From: UBA6183 sp943372215
Lineage (GTDB): Bacteria; Bacteroidota; Bacteroidia; UKL13-3
Direction of reading: 5' to 3'
Length of the DNA stretch: 64,000 bases
NCBI GenBank assembly: GCA_943372215.1
Contig: CALRXU020000003.1
Coordinates: forward strand, 1-64,000
Program-made: the position numbers and the translations under genes
In this document: piece by piece, positions 57,134-64,000 of the stretch
Position numbering within the stretch: position 1 is the stretch's first letter
How the letters are laid out: each line of letters starts with the position of its first letter
The notes under the pieces: model-generated
Seen by the model: the letters and a program-made list of their open reading frames with translations, nothing else
Told to the model about the DNA's origin: nothing
The model's database searches: none

Positions 57134-58744
57134 CTGAAGCAACGACTGATAATTTGAACCTAGAGTTTCTAATGCCTTTTTAATCACTTTGTCCTCACTA
57201 TTCATTACAGTATAATAACCTTCATCACCCCATAATTGACGAGCAATAAATGCCTTATACAGTAACTTCACTTGTTGTGATGCTTGTTGCACATCTTTGG
57301 CGCTAAATTCATTTTTATGGCTTGCCGATATAGTGGATACAAGTTCCTTCCATAAAGCATCGCTAATGGTATAAGATGCCGTAAAAATGCCAGCTGTTTT
57401 GTATTTTTGTTTAAGCAACTCGCGTGAACTTTCTAAATATTTAAAGCCCAAACCGCTCAAGGTGTTTTTCTCAAATATGGCATGATAAAAAGGATTGAGG
57501 TATCCTGTATCAACGGGTACAAAAATATCTGGCATAATTCCACCGCCCCCATAAACAACTCTTCCATTTGATGTTTTATAAACGGTGCTATCATTTATCT
57601 TTTGCCCTGTTGCTCCTTTTAATTCACCCAAATCAAAGCGACTGGTTATTTCCTGTTCATAAGCATCTAAACCATGCGCATAGTCTTTTTGTATGCTTCT
57701 GCCAGCTGGGGTGTAATAACGCGAAATGGTAAGCCGTATGGCCGACCCATCGGCCAATTCAAATGGCTCTTGCACCAATCCCTTTCCAAAACTGCGTCTA
57801 CCAATAATCACTCCCCTGTCCCAATCCTGTATAGCTCCGCTCACAATCTCGCTGGCACTGGCACTTCCTTCATCAATCAATATAATCAATTTTCCTGCTT
57901 CAAATTCCCCTGTGTTCTCAGCCCTGTACTCTTCACGTTGTTGTGCACGCCCCTTGGTGTATACCAATAGCTTTTTATCATCCAACAATTCATCCGCAAT
58001 AGCAGTTGCTGCGCTTAAATACCCTCCAGGATTGTTCCTTAAATCTATCACCAAATGTTTAAATGATGATGCCCTTAATGTTTTTAATGCATCTTTAAAC
58101 TCCTGATGCGTATTGGCAGCAAAACGGTCAATTTTAATATAGCCCGTTTGGTTGTTTAACATCAATGCAACATCAACACTATAAATGGGCACTTTTTCTC
58201 TGGTAATGGTTACTTCCACCATTTTTGCCTGGTAAGGGCGGTACACTTTTACACGAACTTTAGAGCCAGATGCCCCTCTTAACAGCTTAAATACTTGCTC
58301 ATTGGTAATACCCACACCTGCAACTGTTATAGTGTCTACTTGAATAATTTTATCCCCTTGCTTTAACCCTGCTTGTTCTGCTGGACCGTCCTTAATGGTT
58401 TTAGCCACTAAAATGGTATCATCAACCAATGAAAATTCAATGCCAACCCCTTCAAAATTACCTTCTAACCCTTCATTTGCCGCTGCCAAATCCCTAGCTG
58501 GAATGTAAACACTGTGTGGGTCAAGTTGGTGCAATACATCATTAATGGCCACTTCTTCCAAGCTATCTACGTTCACCGTATCAACGTAAGCTTTACCAAT
58601 AATACTCAGCAACTGGCTAATTTTACTCTTGCTTGAATAAAACATGCCCCCGCCAGCGGCAGGTTTCATCCATATACCAATGATAATGCCGAGGATGATT
58701 AAAAGAGAATAAAGAAACGGTTGCCAGATTTTTTGGTTCATCAA
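57131..58744 (-). CDS. C-terminal processing protease, S41 (CtpA/Prc) family
   Basis: A 537-aa periplasmic protease with an N-terminal membrane anchor (LYSLLIILGIIIGIWM). A PDZ domain (about residues 85-170, GVGIEFSLVDDTILVA, PAEQAGLKQGDKII) precedes the catalytic domain: IDLRNNPGGYL, the Ser of IDEGSASASEIVSGA and the Lys of GRRSFGKGLVQEPF. A C-terminal region of about 150 residues follows. CtpA-like enzymes trim or degrade envelope proteins from the C-terminus. Gene alone, with its own -7 box. Confidence 0.94.
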   Translation of the reverse strand: MMNQKIWQPFLYSLLIILGIIIGIWMKPAAGGGMFYSSKSKISQLLSIIGKAYVDTVNVDSLEEVAINDVLHQLDPHSVYIPARDLAAANEGLEGNFEGVGIEFSLVDDTILVAKTIKDGPAEQAGLKQGDKIIQVDTITVAGVGITNEQVFKLLRGASGSKVRVKVYRPYQAKMVEVTITREKVPIYSVDVALMLNNQTGYIKIDRFAANTHQEFKDALKTLRASSFKHLVIDLRNNPGGYLSAATAIADELLDDKKLLVYTKGRAQQREEYRAENTGEFEAGKLIILIDEGSASASEIVSGAIQDWDRGVIIGRRSFGKGLVQEPFELADGSAIRLTISRYYTPAGRSIQKDYAHGLDAYEQEITSRFDLGELKGATGQKINDSTVYKTSNGRVVYGGGGIMPDIFVPVDTGYLNPFYHAIFEKNTLSGLGFKYLESSRELLKQKYKTAGIFTASYTISDALWKELVSTISASHKNEFSAKDVQQASQQVKLLYKAFIARQLWGDEGYYTVMNSEDKVIKKALETLGSNYQSLLQ

Positions 58745-58761
58745 TAATGCTTTACAGTTTT

Positions 58762-58769
58762 CAAATATA
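58762..58769 (-). promoter_or_regulatory. -7 promoter box of the S41 protease gene
   Basis: TATATTTG on the minus strand, an exact TAnnTTTG match 17 bases before the ATG at 58744. No -33 TTG at the standard spacing. Confidence 0.55.
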
Positions 58770-58903
58770 AGGATGACTGTTTGCTAAAAAAGAGATTATT
58801 AAAGGATTGGCAATTGGCATACTACTTTTTGTTGTTAATTATTTAACCCCTTAAGCCAGTATTTATTGAAAGTTTATCACTTAATTGCATAAAAATAGTA
58901 CCC

Positions 58904-59848
58904 ATGGCTGTCAGCAAAAAAAAAGTAGAGAAAAAAACTGCAACAAAAAAAGCTACTTCCAATAAAATTGCATCAAAAAAGGCTGCAACAAAAAAAGTAG
59001 TAAAGGGCAAAAAGTCTCTTAAATCCACAAAGACAACTGAACTCAACTCCAAATACAACCATCTGGAAAAAATGAGCGTAAGGCAATTGCTTTCTAACAT
59101 CAATAAAGAAGACCAAACCGTTCCAAATGCTGTTGCCAAAGCTATGCCCCAAATTAACAAGTTGGTTGAAGCAGCATACAAAAAAATGAAAGTGGGAGGA
59201 CGATTGTTTTACATCGGTGCTGGCACAAGTGGCCGGCTGGGTATTTTAGATGCAAGTGAGTGTCCACCAACTTTTGGTGTGCCATTTGATTTGGTAATTG
59301 GGTTGATAGCTGGGGGCGACCAAGCCATAAGGCGTGCTGTTGAGTTTGCAGAAGATGATACCAAACAAGGCTGGAAAGACTTAAGGGCTTATAAAATCTC
59401 CAAAAAAGATGTGCTAATTGGTATTGCAGCAAGTGGCAGTACCCCATATGTGGTTGGTGCATTAGCTGAGGCCAACAAAAATGGTGTATTAACAGGATGT
59501 ATTGTTTGCAACAAAGGAAGCCAAGTGGCTGCCGCGGCAAAACACCCCATAGAAGTGGTGGTGGGACCTGAATTTGTTACAGGAAGTACCCGAATGAAGA
59601 GTGGGACAGCCCAAAAGTTGGTGTTAAATATGATTAGTACCTCTTTAATGATTAAACTTGGACGTGTTAAAGGAAATAAAATGGTGGACATGAACCCATC
59701 TAATAACAAACTCATTAACAGGGGCACACGTATGATTGTAGATGAATTAAAAGTAGGTGAATCGCGCGCGCTTCAATTATTAAAAAAATATGGTAATGTG
59801 CGCAAAGCAATAGATGCAGTTAAATCGTTAGATTTAACAAAAAATTGA
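58904..59848 (+). CDS. murQ: N-acetylmuramic acid 6-phosphate etherase with Lys-rich N-terminal extension
   Basis: A 314-aa protein. From about residue 47 (ELNSKYNHLEKMSVRQLL) it matches MurQ, which cleaves the lactyl ether of MurNAc 6-phosphate in cell-wall recycling: IGAGTSGRLGILDASECPP, IAGGDQAIRRAVE, IGIAASGSTPYVVG, VGPEFVTGSTRMKSGTAQK and the SIS fold. The first 46 residues are an extra, mostly Lys/Ala/Thr/Ser tail with AATKK/TKKAT repeats like histone H1-type tails. The ATG at 58904 is the first in frame; no ATG or GTG gives a normal MurQ start nearer than the catalytic domain's own KMSVRQ. No murK or murR neighbour. Confidence 0.92.
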   Translation: MAVSKKKVEKKTATKKATSNKIASKKAATKKVVKGKKSLKSTKTTELNSKYNHLEKMSVRQLLSNINKEDQTVPNAVAKAMPQINKLVEAAYKKMKVGGRLFYIGAGTSGRLGILDASECPPTFGVPFDLVIGLIAGGDQAIRRAVEFAEDDTKQGWKDLRAYKISKKDVLIGIAASGSTPYVVGALAEANKNGVLTGCIVCNKGSQVAAAAKHPIEVVVGPEFVTGSTRMKSGTAQKLVLNMISTSLMIKLGRVKGNKMVDMNPSNNKLINRGTRMIVDELKVGESRALQLLKKYGNVRKAIDAVKSLDLTKN

Positions 59849-59861
59849 GTGTAGAAAGTAA

Positions 59862-60332
59862 ATGGGAGAACTTTTAGCAAAGTATATTGCAGTGGCTTTA
59901 ACCAGTGCAGTAAAATACTTATTTGGCGTTTCAGGCGCGTTGGTTGCTGGTTTTAATTTTTTAGAGTTAATGATTTGCACCGTTGGTGGTGGCATGTTAG
60001 GGGTGATATTTTACCTTTATTTATGGGATGGTATTTTATTTCTTTACCATAAAATAATTCCTCCCAAACCCAAACAATTTAAACCTGTTGGCAAACACCG
60101 CAGAAGATTATTGAAGTTTTTTATTAAATACGAAATTATTGGCATTGCCATTCTAACTCCCCTTATCCTATCGGTGCCGGTTGGTACCATCTTAGCTGCT
60201 GCTTTTGAGCAGAACAAGTGGAAAATAAAACGTTACATGTTATTGAGTTTTACGGGATGGAGTTTGCTGATGTACTTGTTTTCAGATGCTTTGTATGCAC
60301 TCGGCAATATGGTGATGGCTTGGTTTAATTAA
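59862..60332 (+). CDS. Small membrane protein, 156 aa, unknown function
   Basis: About four hydrophobic segments: residues near 10-30, 34-60, 93-115 and 125-150. A basic loop KPKQFKPVGKHRRRLLKFF lies in the middle, and FEQNKWKIKRY before the last helix. The motif ILTPLILSVPVGTILAAAF recalls the small multidrug-export family (PF06695 type), but the match is weak. It is 13 bases after murQ on the same strand and may share its transcript. It is convergent with the Ppx gene, with stops 9 bases apart. Confidence 0.7.
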   Translation: MGELLAKYIAVALTSAVKYLFGVSGALVAGFNFLELMICTVGGGMLGVIFYLYLWDGILFLYHKIIPPKPKQFKPVGKHRRRLLKFFIKYEIIGIAILTPLILSVPVGTILAAAFEQNKWKIKRYMLLSFTGWSLLMYLFSDALYALGNMVMAWFN

Positions 60333-60341
60333 GTGCTTGAA

Positions 60342-61208
60342 TTAAATCCGTTCCATCAATTCATACAAAATGCCATCCTTTAAACCAGCACTTGGTGCAT
60401 GCATTTTTTCAATATTACCCCAACCCAAAATTTTAAGGTAAATACTGGCCGAAGGTGCAATCACATCCGCACGGTCGGGGTTGAGTTTGTACTTTTCTAT
60501 GCGTTCAATCATACTCATTTTTTTAACATCCTTGTAAAAATTTTCCAATTGAACTGAGGTGATATGCGGATCAGTTGAAGGATTAATAATCATTGCAATT
60601 TTATTAATGGTGCCACTGGTGGCAATTGCTTCTGCGTCATTAAAATCTTTGATATGACTTTTTACAAAAGATTCAATTTCGTCCCAACTTTTTTTCTTTA
60701 CTGCATTATCCAATAAACGTACAGTGCCCACATCAAATGATACAGAATCAAAAGGTCTCCTATCTTTAATTACCGTCATTTCGGTACTGCCTCCACCCAC
60801 ATCAATACTTAAGTAGTTTTTACCTGGTTTAAGGTGTTGTTTTATTGATTTCAAAATCAACTCCGATTCTCTTTTACCATCAATAATGTGTATCTTAAGT
60901 CCAATATCCTCCAATACCCTCTGCACAATTTTTTTGCCGTTTTTGGCTTCCCTCATGGCCGAAGTTGCGCAAGCCATGTAATGATCAACTTCGTACAACT
61001 CCATAAGCAGTTGAAAGCTCTGCATTGCCTTATAAAAGATGGCCCTTTTTTCTTTGGTAATTTTACCCTCATTAAAGGCATCTACCCCTAACCGAATAGG
61101 TATTCTTACAAACTCAACCTTTTTAAAAGGTTCCAACGGATTGTCGTTTAAACGAGCAATCTGAAGCCTTACGGCATTACTTCCAATATCAATAGCGGCA
61201 AACTTCAC
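60342..61208 (-). CDS. ppx: Exopolyphosphatase / guanosine pentaphosphatase family (Ppx/GppA), short form
   Basis: A 288-aa protein. ASKHA-type phosphate motifs: AAIDIGSNAVRLQIA at the start and YLSIDVGGGSTEMTVI near residue 125. It covers only the two actin-like domains; the C-terminal HD-like half of E. coli Ppx (over 500 aa) is missing, which is normal for the short bacterial forms. It hydrolyses polyphosphate ends or pppGpp; which one cannot be told. Last gene of a minus-strand run after the GNAT-like and deacetylase-like genes. Confidence 0.9.
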   Translation of the reverse strand: MKFAAIDIGSNAVRLQIARLNDNPLEPFKKVEFVRIPIRLGVDAFNEGKITKEKRAIFYKAMQSFQLLMELYEVDHYMACATSAMREAKNGKKIVQRVLEDIGLKIHIIDGKRESELILKSIKQHLKPGKNYLSIDVGGGSTEMTVIKDRRPFDSVSFDVGTVRLLDNAVKKKSWDEIESFVKSHIKDFNDAEAIATSGTINKIAMIINPSTDPHITSVQLENFYKDVKKMSMIERIEKYKLNPDRADVIAPSASIYLKILGWGNIEKMHAPSAGLKDGILYELMERI

Positions 61209-61265
61209 AATAGGCTAATTAAATGTATTCCTTACAATAATATAAATTAACCTACACAATACTAA

Positions 61266-62174
61266 TTATTTCTTAAGCCACCTGATGGGCCAAGGAAGCC
61301 GATTGATAACAAGGCGGTAATACGGAAGGTGTGATGCCCCAAATCCACTAAAAAAACGAGCAATACTATTAATCTCCGACCCTTCAAAATCCAATATCAG
61401 ATTTTGGTTACTATACTCCTTAATCACATGATTCATCAGAAAAAACATAGCCTTTGATTCGCGGCCTGCTGCATTCGCAGTGCCTATCTGGAATATGATT
61501 CTGCCTTTCTGTTTGTAAAATGCAGCACTTGCATGCACCACACCTGCCGAGTTGGTTACCTGAAACGCCAAGCATTTGTCTCGTTTAGTAGCCTCCTGCA
61601 ATACTAATTTAAACCGATTGTAGTGGTGAGGTTTTACATCAAGTGTAGTCCGGCTTTTTTGTTCACTATAAAAATCAACTACCGCATCAGTATTGACGGT
61701 ATTGATGCTTAAGCCCGAATTAAAAGACTTCCGAACATTTCTTTTATTCTGTTCATTAAATCCTTTGTATAACAATGTATAGTCCCTATGCAGGTACAAC
61801 ACATAATTTTTTCGCTTGGTTATATGATAATAATCTGAGTTCAGCACATTGTTTTCATTTAAACAAACATTAATGTATTTGAACTTAGCGGGGATGGCTT
61901 GAATAAAATCAACAATGGTTTTTTCATGCATTTGCTGCGTATTAAATATACCCAACTGCTGCGCAAAAAACGGCTGATAAATGGTGTTGAAAAACTTAGT
62001 TACAACAGGCAAAGGCATCACCACCTCATAATCATTCAGCACCAAAGCGCTCCACCCAGGCGCAATACTATCTAAATACCAACTGTACGCATAAATCAAT
62101 TCGTTATTCGACCGTTCAATACAATTGTCCCATTTAATCTTATCTATTTCCTGATTACTTAAATAGTTTATCAC
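61266..62174 (-). CDS. GNAT-fold acyltransferase, FemAB/BioF2-like
   Basis: A 302-aa protein with the double GNAT layout of the FemAB/Acetyltransf_6 group: an N-terminal half with FFAQQLGIF, a middle YKGFNEQNKRNVRKSFNSG, and a C-terminal half with FYKQKGRIIFQIGTANAAGR and ILDFEGSEINSIARFFSGFGA (given in part). FemAB proteins add residues to lipid-linked precursors; other members act in polysaccharide or lipid synthesis. Substrate unknown. The start is a GTG overlapping the upstream stop (GTGA), so it is translationally coupled to the deacetylase-like gene. Confidence 0.8.
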   Translation of the reverse strand: MINYLSNQEIDKIKWDNCIERSNNELIYAYSWYLDSIAPGWSALVLNDYEVVMPLPVVTKFFNTIYQPFFAQQLGIFNTQQMHEKTIVDFIQAIPAKFKYINVCLNENNVLNSDYYHITKRKNYVLYLHRDYTLLYKGFNEQNKRNVRKSFNSGLSINTVNTDAVVDFYSEQKSRTTLDVKPHHYNRFKLVLQEATKRDKCLAFQVTNSAGVVHASAAFYKQKGRIIFQIGTANAAGRESKAMFFLMNHVIKEYSNQNLILDFEGSEINSIARFFSGFGASHLPYYRLVINRLPWPIRWLKK

Positions 62175-63487
62175 GGCTGCTTTCTTGTTTTGCTAAAGAG
62201 GGCGCAATATACCTCTTTTAAGTTTAGGGAATTTGCCTGCTTTGTAAAAGAATTGTTATGCCAAAGAGAAATAAAATTTCCATTAAATCTTTTGGTAACA
62301 TCCATCAACTCTTGTACCATTTGTTTGGCTTTTGTAGTATTCACTTTTAAATAGTTAGACAACGTAACATCCATTACGCAAGTGCTATGCAACAGCAACT
62401 CCGTAGCTTGATTGGTTACCACATTAAAAAAGCAAAATGGCATACAGGTACTCGCCCTAAAACCAACCTCATCTGCATATAACATGGTATAATCATTGGT
62501 TATTCCTATTCTAATAAGGGTATTGTAGGTATGCGGAAAGGTGAGTAGTAAATAGTGTTGCCTGCTATGGTACACTGGCTGTAAAATGGCTTGTTGCAAT
62601 AGCTCACTTTCTTCCTTTACCAATTGAGGCGCAGTATTAGAACCATATGATGGATGCAAACCAATAAAAGCTGCATATTTTGACAGAGCAAGCATCAATC
62701 GTTTAATGGTTACCCCTTGTGGGTTGATGTTTTTGTCATAACCACCATTCTTGCTCATTAATATAAAATAAGCAATTGGGGCATCTGTATTAGCTTGAAT
62801 AAACTCATAGCTGTTGTATGGATCATATTTGCGGTTAATAGTAGCAAACAATTGGTTAATCACTGCTTTGATATTGAGCTTAACCACTGATAAGGATAAC
62901 TTGGCCATCCAACGTTTGGGGCTTAAACCATAATACAAGTAGGCAAAGTCAACGTCAATGGTACTTAATTGACTGAACTGATGACGCTTAAATCGGATCT
63001 CAGCATTATGATGCTTCTCTAGTACCTTTTTCAATTCTTCACACCAATGTTCAACTAAAGGGTATTGCAAAAAACCTTGTTTGTAAGCTAAACTCATACT
63101 TGCCTCAAACCTGCCATGTGCATCTGTTTCTATTCTAAAATACTCTTCATACCTTGATAGAAGGTAAAAAACTGCACTAAACAAATCAAACGGTACCCCA
63201 TCTTTTGCTGCTAAATGATTCGGCCACAGTACCGTGTGCCATTTTTCATGACTTATGGTAATTGGCGAAATTTCATCCAAAAAAGTTTGCGCCAAGAAGC
63301 CCGTAGGAACAATATGAATGGTATTTACGATTGTGCGTTTGGTATAGTTAATAACAATGGCTTGACTAAAATCAACCTCATTTACCTGGTTAGTAACTAC
63401 ATACTCCAACCCCAAGCGCCTTCCTATCACTTCAGACAGAACATAACGCAGACGTGCGGTGTCATGCTCAACCAATACTACTATCAT
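62171..63487 (-). CDS. Polysaccharide-deacetylase-like protein, Bacteroidota DUF7033 type
   Basis: A 438-aa protein with no signal peptide. N-terminal domain IVVLVEHDTARLRYVLSE; a middle section FDLFSAVFYLLSRYEEY typical of DUF7033; then a deacetylase-like barrel: LSTIDVDFAYLYYG (acid pair), IGLHPSYGSN (His motif) and HNNSFT near the C-terminus. The layout fits NodB-fold carbohydrate esterases of the phylum, but some metal positions differ and activity is unproven. The ATG at 63487 is preferred to an upstream TTG at 63511. It is coupled by a 4-base overlap with the GNAT-like gene, suggesting a joint role in surface-glycan modification. Confidence 0.78.
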   Translation of the reverse strand: MIVVLVEHDTARLRYVLSEVIGRRLGLEYVVTNQVNEVDFSQAIVINYTKRTIVNTIHIVPTGFLAQTFLDEISPITISHEKWHTVLWPNHLAAKDGVPFDLFSAVFYLLSRYEEYFRIETDAHGRFEASMSLAYKQGFLQYPLVEHWCEELKKVLEKHHNAEIRFKRHQFSQLSTIDVDFAYLYYGLSPKRWMAKLSLSVVKLNIKAVINQLFATINRKYDPYNSYEFIQANTDAPIAYFILMSKNGGYDKNINPQGVTIKRLMLALSKYAAFIGLHPSYGSNTAPQLVKEESELLQQAILQPVYHSRQHYLLLTFPHTYNTLIRIGITNDYTMLYADEVGFRASTCMPFCFFNVVTNQATELLLHSTCVMDVTLSNYLKVNTTKAKQMVQELMDVTKRFNGNFISLWHNNSFTKQANSLNLKEVYCALFSKTRKQP

Positions 63488-63635
63488 CTTTCTTTTGTAA
63501 ACAATAGGCAAATTATTACTTTTTCTCGGTTATTGAATCAGGTTAGCAAAAAACAACCAAAATTTAATGTGTGTGCAAACATAAATGAGCAAAAATTTTC
63601 ATTAACTACCTAAAGCCCTTATTTTGCGCCAAATT

Positions 63636-64000
63636 ATGAGTGACGAAATTTTTAAAAAAGTAGTAAGCCATGCCAAAGAATATGGCTTCGTTTTTCCGAG
63701 TAGTGAAATTTATGATGGCCTTGGTGCCGTATATGATTATGGCCAGAATGGAACTGAATTAAAAAACAACCTGCGCCAATTTTGGTGGAAAGCCATGGTG
63801 CAGATGCATGAAAACATTGTGGGCATTGATGCCGCTATTTTTATGCACCCCAAAACATGGAAAGCCAGCGGACATATTGATGGTTTTAGCGACCCCATGA
63901 TTGACAACAAGGACAGCAAAAAACGTTACCGAGCTGACAATTTACTGGAAGACAAAATAGCCAAGTATGAAAAAGACGGCAAAACCAATAAAGCGCAGGA
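63636..64000 (+). CDS. glyS: Glycyl-tRNA synthetase (alpha2 type), N-terminal part; runs off right edge
   Basis: The first 121 codons of a class II glycyl-tRNA synthetase of the single-chain type: SDEIFKKVVSHAKEYGFVFPSSEIY, GLGAVYDYGQNGTELKNN, FWWKAMVQMHENIVGIDAAIFMHPKTWKASGHIDGFSDPM (quoted in pieces of the motif run). The frame is open to the last base and the 3' end lies outside. Start ATG at 63636; a near-match to the -7 box (cttattttgcg) ends about 8 bases upstream. It is divergent from the deacetylase-like gene. Confidence 0.95.
   Translation, partial: MSDEIFKKVVSHAKEYGFVFPSSEIYDGLGAVYDYGQNGTELKNNLRQFWWKAMVQMHENIVGIDAAIFMHPKTWKASGHIDGFSDPMIDNKDSKKRYRADNLLEDKIAKYEKDGKTNKAQ

Overview
The window comes from a Bacteroidota (Bacteroidetes) chromosome. 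Four things show this: type A and type B sorting domains of the type IX secretion system (T9SS), a DUF4270 lipoprotein and a DUF3127 protein, promoters with the phylum's -7 box TAnnTTTG, and many signal peptides ending in ...AQ. AT-rich DNA and very large Ig-like, LamG-like and beta-helix surface proteins suggest a free-living, Chitinophagales/Saprospirales-like lineage, but the exact order cannot be resolved. No rRNA, tRNA, CRISPR array, phage or classical insertion sequence was seen.

Region 1 (1-15764, minus) is one giant surface-protein gene that runs off the left edge. It has at least 5,254 codons and no in-frame stop in the window: signal peptide, autotransporter-like beta repeats, four parallel beta-helix modules, then Ig-like, cadherin-like (3 x 104 aa) and HYR-like (3 x 81 aa) repeats. 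Region 2 (16.4-21.5 kb, minus) holds an amino-acid permease, six tandem paralogues of a small secreted six-cysteine protein of unknown function behind a full Bacteroidota promoter, and a 46-aa FeoB-associated-type membrane protein. Region 3 (21.5-36.6 kb) is mostly housekeeping: the homocysteine-binding unit of MetH, a DEAD-box helicase with an RGG tail, LutB, PanC, a cluster of GT5-like protein, DUF4270 lipoprotein, DAHP synthase and GlmS, then Fe/Mn superoxide dismutase, TadA and a propeller-type sensor histidine kinase.

Region 4 (36.7-51.3 kb) has a 2,546-aa T9SS type A protein lying between the sensor kinase and a LytTR response regulator, AspRS, a DUF4143-type ATPase gene bounded on both sides by near-identical 37-43 bp palindromes, and an 817-aa T9SS type B protein. 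Region 5 (51.4-64 kb) has a SpmA-SpmB fusion, a DUF3127 protein with an SSB-like acidic tail, CysRS, a lipoprotein glutaminyl cyclase, a CDF transporter, an S41 protease, MurQ with a lysine-rich N-terminal extension, a small membrane protein, Ppx/GppA, a coupled GNAT-like plus deacetylase-like pair, and the start of GlyRS, which runs off the right edge.

The genes link in several ways. Most secreted proteins here would expose glutamine after signal cleavage, and a glutaminyl cyclase that could cap it is encoded in the same window. Three very large or long surface proteins point to an elaborate cell surface. The strongest candidates for something undescribed are the palindrome-bounded ATPase gene (47376-48649) and the six-gene secreted cysteine-protein array (18221-21232).
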